Shown one piece after another: positions 32,904-40,825 of a stretch of DNA of 64,000 nucleotides. A model generated the notes under the pieces. That model ran no database searches. It was given only the letters and a program-made list of their open reading frames with translations, and had not been told where the DNA came from. Numbering within the stretch: the stretch's first letter is position 1; every line of letters starts with the position of its first letter. This stretch comes from Agrobacterium salinitolerans (GTDB taxonomy: Bacteria; Pseudomonadota; Alphaproteobacteria; Rhizobiales; Rhizobiaceae), in NCBI RefSeq assembly GCF_002008225.1, contig NZ_MRDH01000005.1, positions 186,001-250,000 of the forward strand. The letters run 5' to 3'. A program made the position numbers and the translations under genes.

Positions 32904-33959
32904 TCAACATTGGCAACGGACGATCGCGGTTGCGTCCCTTCTGCGGGACGTCGGCCTCGTCGAAGCTAGGTTCATCTGCTGAGCTGTTGTGAGGAAGTGC
33001 GTAAGATCGACAATTGGCCGGCGATCGCCTGCAGTCGGACGCCCCTGTTTAGGCGTAAGCGCATCTGAAAGCATTCGGGTTAGAAGAGCGAGGCCGCTAT
33101 CGTTTGTGACCTGAGATGTGGGCATCCTACCAACTCCAGGAACATGCCACCGGCCTATGTCGCCTTCGTTCGAGCGGCATACAAGTTTCTCGAAGCATCG
33201 GACTCGAAATGACGCGGACAAGCCGGTCAATAGCCTCCGCCGATGGACACCGGTATTTTGAGGGATTTCCAAAAACCGCCGAACAAGCAGACCGTCGATC
33301 GGCAATCCGGCAATCAAATCGGAGCCAAAGATTTGATGGATGCATTGGTCAAGCTTCCTCACTGCCGGGCACAGGTAGATGGTTGATGCGTAACGGAGGT
33401 CGTAACCACAGCGGGAACAATAATGGTGCGGCCTAAGCTCGCTCTGTTCAAAGGCCGCCACGGGCTGGTTGCAGGCGGTGCATCGATCTCGCAGCCTGCT
33501 TTTGTGTTTTTCGCAAGTAAGTCGGGTTGCCAGCCGCCACTCTCTTCTAAAGTATGGATGCTCGTCCGTAGCAAGGCAGCGCGGGCAAAATTGTAGCCAA
33601 GTTGATCCGGATCGTTGGTGAATTTTGTGGAGGGGTAAGAATAGCTGCCTCGGTATACCGTCCGGCAGCGTCATAGCGGCGAGCTGGTCAGATGCGATGT
33701 CTGCATATTCATGCAACTGGTCTGCCAAGGTAATCGAGAGATTCAAATCAAGCCTGGCCGACCACATTCCGGGCGTGAGGCCAAGTACCCGGGCGAAAGC
33801 GCGCCCTGGCACGCCGTTGGCGTAGGCAAGCCTGTGTAGCCAACTCGACAACAGCTCGTCGCGCTGTGGCGTAACCGTGATGGGCCAGCCTGCCGAAATC
33901 ACATGGCGATAGCGCTCGCGGATTTCGATGAGCGGAGCATTGGTTTCTCTCTCATTCAA
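32904..33959 (-). CDS. tniQ: TniQ transposition accessory protein
   Basis: The 351-residue TniQ-family protein has ITVTPQRDELLSSWLHRLAYANGV, then the zinc-ribbon motifs FCPRCLATDEHPYFRREWRLATRLTCEKHKSRLRDRC and CNQP with HYCSRCGYDL. TniQ proteins help target-site selection and link the ATPase to the transposase. Its start overlaps the tniB stop (ATGA). The length is a little short for the family (about 400), with an unremarkable C terminus. Confidence 0.9.
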   Translation of the reverse strand: MNERETNAPLIEIRERYRHVISAGWPITVTPQRDELLSSWLHRLAYANGVPGRAFARVLGLTPGMWSARLDLNLSITLADQLHEYADIASDQLAAMTLPDGIPRQLFLPLHKIHQRSGSTWLQFCPRCLATDEHPYFRREWRLATRLTCEKHKSRLRDRCTACNQPVAAFEQSELRPHHYCSRCGYDLRYASTIYLCPAVRKLDQCIHQIFGSDLIAGLPIDGLLVRRFLEIPQNTGVHRRRLLTGLSASFRVRCFEKLVCRSNEGDIGRWHVPGVGRMPTSQVTNDSGLALLTRMLSDALTPKQGRPTAGDRRPIVDLTHFLTTAQQMNLASTRPTSRRRDATAIVRCQC

Positions 33960-34843
33960 ATCAGTTGCTTTCGCAACGCCGCGTTGCGTCTATGCGAAAT
34001 TGGGATGTAGCCAAGTTCATCGATACCGGCTTTGGTGATGCGTTCTGCCCCCGAGCGGAGCGCTGCCACGGCAGCTTTGGTAACAACGGCAACAATCTCT
34101 CCGATCAAGCCTTCCGATAGATTGAAAATTCGTCGAGCCAATTTTTCATCCGACAGATCGGAGGCTTTCGCGAGCGGCAGTGCCGCTTCGAGGCTGTCCA
34201 AGAGCATCAGATAGCTCTCGTCGTATTGCCATCTTGGAATTGCAATCAGGTCGAAGCGCGTTGCCATCTCGCTTGTGGCGTTGACGAAATCGTAGATGGC
34301 GACCTCGCCGATGAGAACGGGAGAGATATCGTATTGCCGGCCAATCCGCCGGAGAAAGGCAAACACTCCTTCGACGTCGCGGGATCGTCCCCGAAGAGCA
34401 TTGTGGAACTCGTCAAATATCAACACCCTGGGTTTGATGCTCGCCAGCAAGTGATCCAACTGCTCCGCCTTCCGGCTTACATTCCAGATGTCGCCACCAG
34501 GCGCATGAAAGGCCTGAAGGATACTGGCGTAGAAATGGCCGAGTCCGGCTCCCTCGCGCGTTTGAACGATCCACACCCTTTGGCTCAACGAGGCGCGCAG
34601 GTGTTCGACCGCGAAACGTTCCGCGATCATAGTCTTCCCATTCGCATACGGGCCGACGAGCATTAGCCCCTGGGTTCGCAGCGAGACGGGTCGGGCTAGC
34701 AAGTCGGCCAGTCGTTGATGGCTGTATCTCGCGATTTCATGGCCTATCCACCTCGGGGCCCGCATATAGGCTACGCGCTCGTCATCTCTCAGATCGAGGA
34801 TGGGACGTACATGGTCAAATAAATGATCAGACATGCCGCTCAC
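33956..34843 (-). CDS. tniB: TniB transposition ATPase
   Basis: The 295-residue protein is an AAA+ ATPase of the TniB/TnsC type: Walker A GPYANGKTM, Walker B VLIFDEFHNAL, an arginine region GRSRDVEGVFAFLRRIG, and an N-terminal lead DERVAYMRAPRWIGH. TniB activates the TniA transposase and selects targets. Its ATG overlaps the tniA stop. It appears intact. Confidence 0.92.
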   Translation of the reverse strand: MSGMSDHLFDHVRPILDLRDDERVAYMRAPRWIGHEIARYSHQRLADLLARPVSLRTQGLMLVGPYANGKTMIAERFAVEHLRASLSQRVWIVQTREGAGLGHFYASILQAFHAPGGDIWNVSRKAEQLDHLLASIKPRVLIFDEFHNALRGRSRDVEGVFAFLRRIGRQYDISPVLIGEVAIYDFVNATSEMATRFDLIAIPRWQYDESYLMLLDSLEAALPLAKASDLSDEKLARRIFNLSEGLIGEIVAVVTKAAVAALRSGAERITKAGIDELGYIPISHRRNAALRKQLI

Positions 34844-36494
34844 CAGTCTTCCACCGGCAACCGGTTCTTCTGCCGCACTGGGTGATTTCTGTGGGCCGGA
34901 GTCTCTTCGGAGCCGTTTGTCGAATAGGGCTTTTGGGCTGAAGCCGCATGTGCCCTGCGAACGGCGTCGCGCTTCTCCCGTTTTGAGAGTTTGGCGGCGT
35001 CGGCGATGGCAGAGATTTCACGGCGCAGGGCCACCTTATCTATGCTTGAGCGGAGATTGGCAGCTCGCAACTGCGCGCGATCAGCGTCATGTTCCCAGAG
35101 CGTCATCGGCTCAAAGCTGCCATCGCGTCGCTCGACGGCTCGAAACGATCGGGTTTCCGGATCACGAACATAGATATGGCTGATATCACGGGGATCGTAT
35201 CGAACCTCAAGCTTCCCGAGTCGGTCGCGATCTGGAACGAGGGGGGCGAGCCAAGGCGCATAGTAATGCAAGGCAAACATGCTGATGCCCTGCTGAGACA
35301 ATTGCCGCTCCGCGCATGGTAGGAACGACAAAAGTACTCGATCTGGGTCGTCTGATCGCTCGGGCAATCCCGGGCTACGGTTTCGCCACTCCGCGATCGG
35401 CACTTTCAGCGTTTTGGAATTTTCTTGTTGGTTATGATCGAGGATCGCCAGCGCTATACAGCGCTCCAATTCGGGGAAGCTTAGGCATGCACGCCGTTCC
35501 GACGGATATCCGTCGCGATCTGCCACGGAGCGCCCTGACGAACCGGGATAGGTGGACAGCACACCCCGTTGAGTTTGCCCAACAATCGCTCGACGACACC
35601 GCCTTGATGGACTCTGCCGCGGTCCCTATGGCGAATGCGAATGCCGTAATCGTCGCAGCCCAGCTGAAACGCATTGCCCTTAAACTCCTTGGCCGAGTCG
35701 GTGAGTAGAAGCTTTGGGCGGCCGAACATTGGCCAAGCGTGGTCGATAGAACGAGAAGCGAGCCATCCATCTTTCCGGCAGATCGCCTGCGCTAGGCATA
35801 ATGCAACAGACAAGACAGATGGCTTCTCCAAGGTAAGGCAGAAGCCGAGAATTGCGCGGGTAGAGACATCGGTGACTACCGTCAGATACGGACGACCGAT
35901 GAAAAGCCCGCCATTGTTGATGACCTCCACGAAATTGATGTCTGTCGGGGTATGGTCGATCTGGCAGACATCAAGCGGGTTCGGCGCGTGAATATAGCCT
36001 GGCCGCGGCTTGAGCCGCATCAGATGCTTTGGATTGGCCGATCGCTTTTTGGCGATCTCTTCGGTCGAAAACAACGAGGGGATGCGGCGGGAAATCGTTA
36101 CGTAGGAGGGAGCTGTGAGCCCCGCCTCCTCACATCGGGCGCGGATCTCGGCAACGACCGGCGCAAGAGGCGGCGCTTCGAGTATCATCCACTGGTCGCG
36201 CAACGTCGTGCGGATAATCTCTTCCGCCGTTTCCGATAGCCGCTTGCGTCGCTCGGAAGGCAGCCGAGGCAGCAATGCTGTTATTCTTCGCTCAGCCTGA
36301 TATCGGGCCAAGAGATTATAGATTTGTCGGGTCGTCAGGTGAAGCTCAGCCGCCGCCCTGACAATCGCGTCTTTCTTGGCTCGTCCCGCATCCAAGATCC
36401 GGTCAAGCTCTCGGGCGGTCCGGCATGCCTTCAACCAGTCTGCCTGGGAAGGGCCAGAGCCGATTCCACGATTTTGAAATGGCTTTGGCATCAC
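34840..36494 (-). pseudogene. tniA: TniA transposase (DDE, Mu/Tn552 type) split by a frameshift
   Basis: The transposase is encoded in two frames. Frame one (start 36494) has a helix-turn-helix region and the catalytic acids: Asp in VCQIDHTPTDI, Asp in LLLTDSAKEF, Glu in GGVVERLLGKLNGV. Right after that, near 35562, the reading must shift by -1 (or +2) at AACGGGGTGTGCTG to continue STYPGSSGRSVADRDGYP into the second frame, which ends at 34840 with the Mu-type C-terminal beta-barrel and tail. Together they give about 550 residues, normal for TniA. A lost G in the GGGG run is the simplest cause; programmed frameshifting is possible but no classical slippery heptamer is present. Confidence 0.85.
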
Positions 36495-36596
36495 AGCCCC
36501 ATCGAAATCGTTAGCAACAATCGGGGCTAGTTTTGCGCGCTAACTCTAACAGGCGTATGACGTTCTGCCGTTTGAAATCGCAAAGTAAAAGCGACA
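36472..36596. repeat. Right end of the tni transposon with internal repeats
   Basis: The outer TGTC is at 36593-36596. Within 125 bases of the end lie three similar blocks with core GAAAT: GCCGTTTGAAATCGC (36568-36582), CCATCGAAATCGTT (36499-36512) and TTTTGAAATGGC (36472-36483). Such repeated blocks at the ends are the transposase-binding sites of this family. The last block overlaps the start of tniA, so binding could repress it. Confidence 0.6.
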
Positions 36597-37661
36597 GCCG
36601 GTATCGCGCTCACCCGTCTCGACGAGCGGATTGCCCGCTCGCCGGTTGGCGCTGGCTGGATTGAGCGCACCCACTTCGCCGATGCCTGCGCTTCCTTGTG
36701 GATCGACGGCGAGCTCGTCCATCTGGAAGACCTCGTTCTCCATGACGCCACCCGCGATATTCGCACGCCGACCCACGAGCTGACCATCGCCCGCGACGTC
36801 CTGCGCACCCGCCGGCGGATCGCCGGCCAATCCCTGGATTGGGCGCTCTCAGCCGATGGCATCCGCTCGCTGCGGAAAACCTCGGAGATCGGGTCGTGCG
36901 GCGGGGACGAGGTGACGCCGGCCGGAGTTATTCGGCCGGCGGTCGCGATCGACGCGGAAGGGGAGGGGGATGATGGTGACGACGTGAAAGATCTGCCAGG
37001 CGTCGACTATGCCGCGATCGATGCGATCCTCGCGCGCTCTGACGCCGCGATCGAACGGGCCAAAAAGCCCGCCCGGGCTCCGGCCGATCCGCTGGTCTAT
37101 GATCTCGACTGGGACGAGGACGCGCGGCTCGATGAATGGCGCGGCGTCCTGTGGCAGGTGCAAGACCTGCCAGCGGTGCTGCGGGCCATCGTTGCTCTCG
37201 ATGCCTGGAACGAACTTTCTGTGCTTCAGCACGCGTCCTGGCTAGGCCGGCTATTTGCCGCCTCCATCCTGCGGCAAGCTGGCATCACGTCAGGTGCCCA
37301 CCTCGCTGCCATCAACCTCGGCCTGAAAACCATCCCCGTCGATCGCCGCCGTCATCGCCACCGCGAAACCCGGCTGCTGGCGATTGCCCACGGCCTCATC
37401 GCCACCGCCGAAATCGGCCTCAAGGAGCATGACCGGCTGGCGCTCGCTCGGCAAATGATGGAACGCAAATTGGCGGGAAGACGAACGTCTTCAAAGCTGC
37501 CGGAGCTGGTCGAACTCGTCATGGCGAAGCCATTGGTGTCGGCCGAGATGGTGGCGAAGACGCTGGACGTCACGCCGCAGGCGGCGCGGCGGATCGTTTT
37601 GGAACTCGGCTTGCGGGAGATGACGGGCAGGGGGAGGTTTCGGGCGTGGGGGATATTATAA
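36597..37661 (+). pseudogene. DUF1612/RHE_PE00001-type gene truncated by the tni insertion
   Basis: The family resemblance begins exactly at the transposon end: the frame reads [21 protein letters not shown] at 36597 on, then [45 protein letters not shown], the hallmark of this rhizobial family. The usual N-terminal residues are missing. Upstream of 36597 the same frame runs only a few codons into transposon sequence before a stop. The first in-frame ATG (36696) would lose part of the conserved region. The C terminus has a helix-turn-helix ([44 protein letters not shown] shown in part). Function is unknown; the family is common on rhizobial plasmids. Confidence 0.82.
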
Positions 37662-37739
37662 ACCGAAACAGATCGCGAAACGGATGGCGCTTACTTTCTT
37701 CCAACCGCCTTCCCAAGTTAGAGTTAGTAGGAAACCTCA

Positions 37740-38261
37740 TTATGCTCGCACGAAGACCCATCCCCCTTTGGTCTTCCATGAGCGCGCAAGACCCTGACCT
37801 ACAAGCCTACCTGCTGCGCGATTGACGTCCCATACGAGTTCATCAATGGCCTCCGCAAGTTCTACGGCGCTACGCGGTTGGATTTCATGCAACGCGCTCA
37901 TAACAGCATCCTCGATTTCGGGATTGTAGACCGGTTCACTGTTTCCTTTTTCAAACCGATCACACCACAGAATGTGCCCGCGCCAAACGATAAAGTGGCT
38001 TTCGCATCCTCCTTCACGCCAAATTGACGGAAAAAGCGTAAGTCCTTCGCCGCGCATGTCAAAGCGCCATGCCTTGTCGGCGCGACTGTCGAGATTGATT
38101 ACCAGAGTCTCGCCGCACCCGTCAGGGCACGCCATCACGATCGATCTGGGCCGCACGCGAAATACCATGGATGTGTCACCTGGAGCGAGAAGTGCTGCTT
38201 CAGCCTGATCTCTGTACTCTGCATTGCCGACCATCCTAACCATTCGTGCTGGGTCTGTCAT
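37740..38261 (-). CDS. DUF6527 family protein of a ubiquitin-like operon
   Basis: The 173-residue protein starts at ATG 38261, which overlaps the stop of the E1-JAB gene (ATGA). It has the DUF6527 pattern: CPDGCGETLVINLD (C45, C49), WREGGCESHFIVWRGHILWC (C86, S88, H89, H96), then a helical C-terminal half. From memory, DUF6527 proteins in Bub (bacterial ubiquitination-like) operons are Ser-His proteases that process the ubiquitin-like protein or its conjugates. S88 with H89 or H96 could be such a dyad; the Cys residues may bind zinc. It is last of the operon. Confidence 0.78.
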   Translation of the reverse strand: MTDPARMVRMVGNAEYRDQAEAALLAPGDTSMVFRVRPRSIVMACPDGCGETLVINLDSRADKAWRFDMRGEGLTLFPSIWREGGCESHFIVWRGHILWCDRFEKGNSEPVYNPEIEDAVMSALHEIQPRSAVELAEAIDELVWDVNRAAGRLVGQGLARSWKTKGGWVFVRA

Positions 38262-39604
38262 TTGTCGCTCCCATCTTGGCGTTTTGGCCGGACCGGCAAA
38301 TGCCAGGTTGGGCCCTTGGCAAGCGCGCCCATAGGTGAGCAAACCACACAGTTCGGCTGCACGGCGACTGCCATCTCCTTTACTCGGCCTCGAATTCCAT
38401 CATAAACCTGATATCGAGGCTTGATCGGAACCGGTGTGACAGCTCCAAGCAACATGGTGATTGCAAGTGAGCTTACGGTCGAGTTGATGGACAGCACCGC
38501 GGGTTGGGGTTCGTGGATGCCTTGGACATATGGGTCCGCCGCGCGTTGTTCTGGTGACAGCATTTCGCGCCGGATTGCCTCGCTGTCGAGCGCGCCTGAG
38601 CAAGTCAGGCAGGGAAGGCCAGGGGCGAGCATCTGCACGCGTCCAGTGATGTGGCTGACGGCTCCGTTCGACGCAGTGATGCTCACCCCCATATCGATAA
38701 CCGGCACCAGATACTGATAGGCGGCTTGATTGACGACCGCCCGGCTTGCGTGAGAGTCGGTGCACAAAAGGACGAAATCGAAGGTACTGATGAGCTTCGC
38801 TACCTCCTCATCGACTATGTCAGCCTGAAGCGGGGTCACCGTGGCATCAGGGTTAATCGCGCGGATCATCCTGGCCGCGACCTCAACCTTCGGCTGGCCA
38901 ACGTCCGAGGGAACGGAGCCGACGAGACGGTTCAGGTTGGTCTCCTCGACCAGGTCGGGATCGATCACCGTGACCTGAGTCGCCCCGAGATGGGCGAGAT
39001 GCTGGCACTCGAGCGATCCGGTCCCACCCGCTCCGACCACTCCGAAGTGGAGGCGGCGCAGCAGCCGTTGCCCTGGGGCTCCGAATGCCCTGACCTGCCG
39101 ATCGTCGCGTTCCTGATCGGAGACGTCCTGCATGGGCGAATGGAGCAAGAGCCTATCTCCCACTTCCCATACGTCGATCTCATCTTCCTTTCCGAGGGGG
39201 CGGGCGCGGCATCCATGTGGCCCGATCACCAACGAGACATGTGGCATTGGTGCCGCTCGCCGGACATAATACGAATTCAGTTCGGTCTCACCCGCATCGT
39301 CGATGGGCGAGAAATGCGGATGGTCAGAGCTGGCGGGATGCGTATGGATCGAGACAACGGCCATGCCGGTGACCCGGCTGCGATTTGCAACGTCGATGAG
39401 GAAAGACGATTTCAGGACAGCAGATACGCAGGTGCGGTGCTCATATGCGTCTTCCGGCACGATGCTGGCGTCGGCGACAACCCACGTGTCGCTACGTGCA
39501 TCATGATGGGCATATGCGATTGCGCAGCTTTCCAGACCATTGGCGTTGAGCAACGTCGACGCCAGGTTGGAATAGAGAGGCGAAGGAAAGCGAACACGGC
39601 TCAT
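38258..39604 (-). CDS. JAB deubiquitinase-like domain fused to an E1/ThiF-like activating enzyme
   Basis: The 448-residue protein has two enzymes in one chain. Residues 1-150 form a JAB/MPN metalloprotease with the JAMM motif (VVSIHTHP, H87 and H89; FSPIDDAGE, S99 and D102). Residues 175-430 form an E1/ThiF adenylation domain: GVVGAGGTGS (191-197), VIDPDLVEETNLNRLVG (D215, N223, R226), a LLCTDSH strand, and zinc Cys pairs CLTC (332, 335) and CVVC (419, 422). It would adenylate the C-terminal Gly of the ubiquitin-like protein, and the JAB part could remove it again. No obvious catalytic Cys follows the adenylation site, consistent with a non-thioester mechanism proposed for Bub E1s. Both ends overlap neighbours by ATGA. 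Confidence 0.88.
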   Translation of the reverse strand: MSRVRFPSPLYSNLASTLLNANGLESCAIAYAHHDARSDTWVVADASIVPEDAYEHRTCVSAVLKSSFLIDVANRSRVTGMAVVSIHTHPASSDHPHFSPIDDAGETELNSYYVRRAAPMPHVSLVIGPHGCRARPLGKEDEIDVWEVGDRLLLHSPMQDVSDQERDDRQVRAFGAPGQRLLRRLHFGVVGAGGTGSLECQHLAHLGATQVTVIDPDLVEETNLNRLVGSVPSDVGQPKVEVAARMIRAINPDATVTPLQADIVDEEVAKLISTFDFVLLCTDSHASRAVVNQAAYQYLVPVIDMGVSITASNGAVSHITGRVQMLAPGLPCLTCSGALDSEAIRREMLSPEQRAADPYVQGIHEPQPAVLSINSTVSSLAITMLLGAVTPVPIKPRYQVYDGIRGRVKEMAVAVQPNCVVCSPMGALAKGPTWHLPVRPKRQDGSDK

Positions 39605-39984
39605 TGGACCTGCCTCATACGATCAATAATTACGTTCATCCAAGTCGACAGCGTGTCGCGATTAGGGTTCCACGGTCCTGTGAGATGCCACGAGAACCAC
39701 AGTGCTGGCTCGACGGTCTCCGGGACGGGAGTTGGCGCGGAGTTCTGCGGCGGGCCTCCATGCGCGAGAAGAAGATCAGAATCCGCCCAGAAGCAGTCGA
39801 GCTGCGCAAAGGGATATCCGGGCGGGACGATGAAGCGGATGGTGGTCGACGACTTCGACCACCCCTCCGGCAGGCGGACGCCAGGCACCGTGACGAGCGT
39901 GGTGCCGCTCGGCAGCTGCCGGGTCTGAACGTCGCCGAAGCGCTCCCGCAGCTGGTCCAGCTGCATGTCGAGAACGCCGGGCAT
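39601..39984 (-). CDS. E2-like (prokaryotic UBC family) conjugating protein
   Basis: The 127-residue protein has the E2/UBC-like beta-meander of bacterial E2 proteins: WSKSSTTIRFIVPPGYPFAQLDCFWADSDLLL, then ALWFSWHLTGPWNPNRDTLSTWMNVI. It contains a single Cys (C64), placed in the strand after the PPGYPF block, not at the usual eukaryotic active-site position. This fits the prokaryotic E2 group thought to use another nucleophile such as Ser. It overlaps the ubiquitin-like gene (TGATG) and the E1 gene (ATGA). Confidence 0.8.
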   Translation of the reverse strand: MPGVLDMQLDQLRERFGDVQTRQLPSGTTLVTVPGVRLPEGWSKSSTTIRFIVPPGYPFAQLDCFWADSDLLLAHGGPPQNSAPTPVPETVEPALWFSWHLTGPWNPNRDTLSTWMNVIIDRMRQVQ

Positions 39985-40727
39985 CAGCCGAAGTTCGCCT
40001 TAGGGACTGACGAGAAGCGGCGGACACCATGCTTCGGGACGAGGCTAACTACCTCGTCATCGGCAATGATGCGGTCCGGATCGTCGCCCTCACCCTCCAG
40101 AGAAAGGTCATGCTGCGGATCCCAGTCGGGCACCATCGACTTGATCTGCGCGCCGGTAAGCTTCTTCTTATCGGTCTCATAGAGCTTGCCGTTGACGAAG
40201 AAAGTGTAGGTGACCTTGTTGGGCGCCGTGATGAATTTCTCAACTCCGTCTGCGGCGAGATCCACGTCGGTGCCCTGTTCGATCAGCTTGTCCTTGCCGC
40301 CACGCACTTCCAGGAATACCGCTTCATCGTCGTTGATGCCGGCGAGCGCACGGAGCACCGCTTCAGGGATGAGAGAACGGCCCCAGACGATGCGCGCCTC
40401 GTTGAGCTTGACGCGGTAGAGCGGATCGGTGCTGAAAGCGATGAAGCGGAAGGCGGCCCGATCGCGCAGATCGACCTCCTCATCCGCCCGGACGTCTTCG
40501 AAGTCGCCTTCGGTGGTGATCACAAACAGTGAGTGACCATCGATGTCGTTGATGCCGGCCTTCTTGAGGATCTGGCGACCGAGGGGAACCGGATCATCGA
40601 GGATAAGCGGGTGGAAATCGACGCTGTCGACGGCGAGCGAAACGCGGTAGCGACCGGGGCGCAGGGGGCGATCTTCCTGCACGGCGAGTGCGACATCGTC
40701 GATGTCGGGGGGTTCGATAAGAGACAT
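39984..40727 (-). CDS. Triple ubiquitin-like (multiubiquitin) protein
   Basis: The 247-residue protein looks like three beta-grasp ubiquitin-like units after a 23-residue leader: about 26-98 (YRVSLAVDSVDFHPLILDDP), 103-168 (YRVKLNEARIVWGRSLIPEAVLRAL) and 173-239 (YTFFVNGKLYETDKKKLTGAQIKSM). It ends KANFG, so the C-terminal Gly needed for activation is already exposed. This matches the Multi_ubiq family (PF14452). The AGGAAA box lies about 8 bases before the ATG. As first gene of the conjugation operon it supplies the modifier. Three tandem units mean each conjugation event would add a preformed trimer. Confidence 0.86.
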   Translation of the reverse strand: MSLIEPPDIDDVALAVQEDRPLRPGRYRVSLAVDSVDFHPLILDDPVPLGRQILKKAGINDIDGHSLFVITTEGDFEDVRADEEVDLRDRAAFRFIAFSTDPLYRVKLNEARIVWGRSLIPEAVLRALAGINDDEAVFLEVRGGKDKLIEQGTDVDLAADGVEKFITAPNKVTYTFFVNGKLYETDKKKLTGAQIKSMVPDWDPQHDLSLEGEGDDPDRIIADDEVVSLVPKHGVRRFSSVPKANFG

Positions 40728-40825
40728 AGTTCGTTGTTTCCTGTGGACCTTGGCCTGATTGCGTCGGTCTCACAGGGTCAATCGAAGGGCCCTACGAAAA
40801 GAGGAACCCCTGTCGTAAACTTTTT

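Larger units (their letters stand above)
32904..36596 (-). mobile_element. tniABQ transposon (Tn5053/Tn552-like), left end not located
   Basis: The element carries tniA, tniB and tniQ on the minus strand. The right end is at 36596: read inward on the minus strand it begins TGTCGCTTTTACTTTGCG, with the TGTC start of Tn5053/Tn402-type ends. Immediately outside, the coding sequence of a DUF1612 gene begins without its N terminus. The matching left terminal repeat and a target duplication were not found, so the left limit is given as the end of tniQ. No resolvase (tniR) is present. tniA is frameshifted. Confidence 0.8.

Noticed and set aside
38651..39928. 425-codon plus-strand frame opposite the E1 and E2 genes
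   Set aside because: The minus-strand genes have clear E1/JAB and E2 motifs and overlap neatly; the opposite frame has no recognisable domain.
37740..40727. Classification as a Bil (ISG15-like) defence operon
   Set aside because: Bil operons have a separate E1, E2, DUB and Ubl set; the DUF6527 protein, multi-unit Ubl and JAB-E1 fusion fit the Bub type better.
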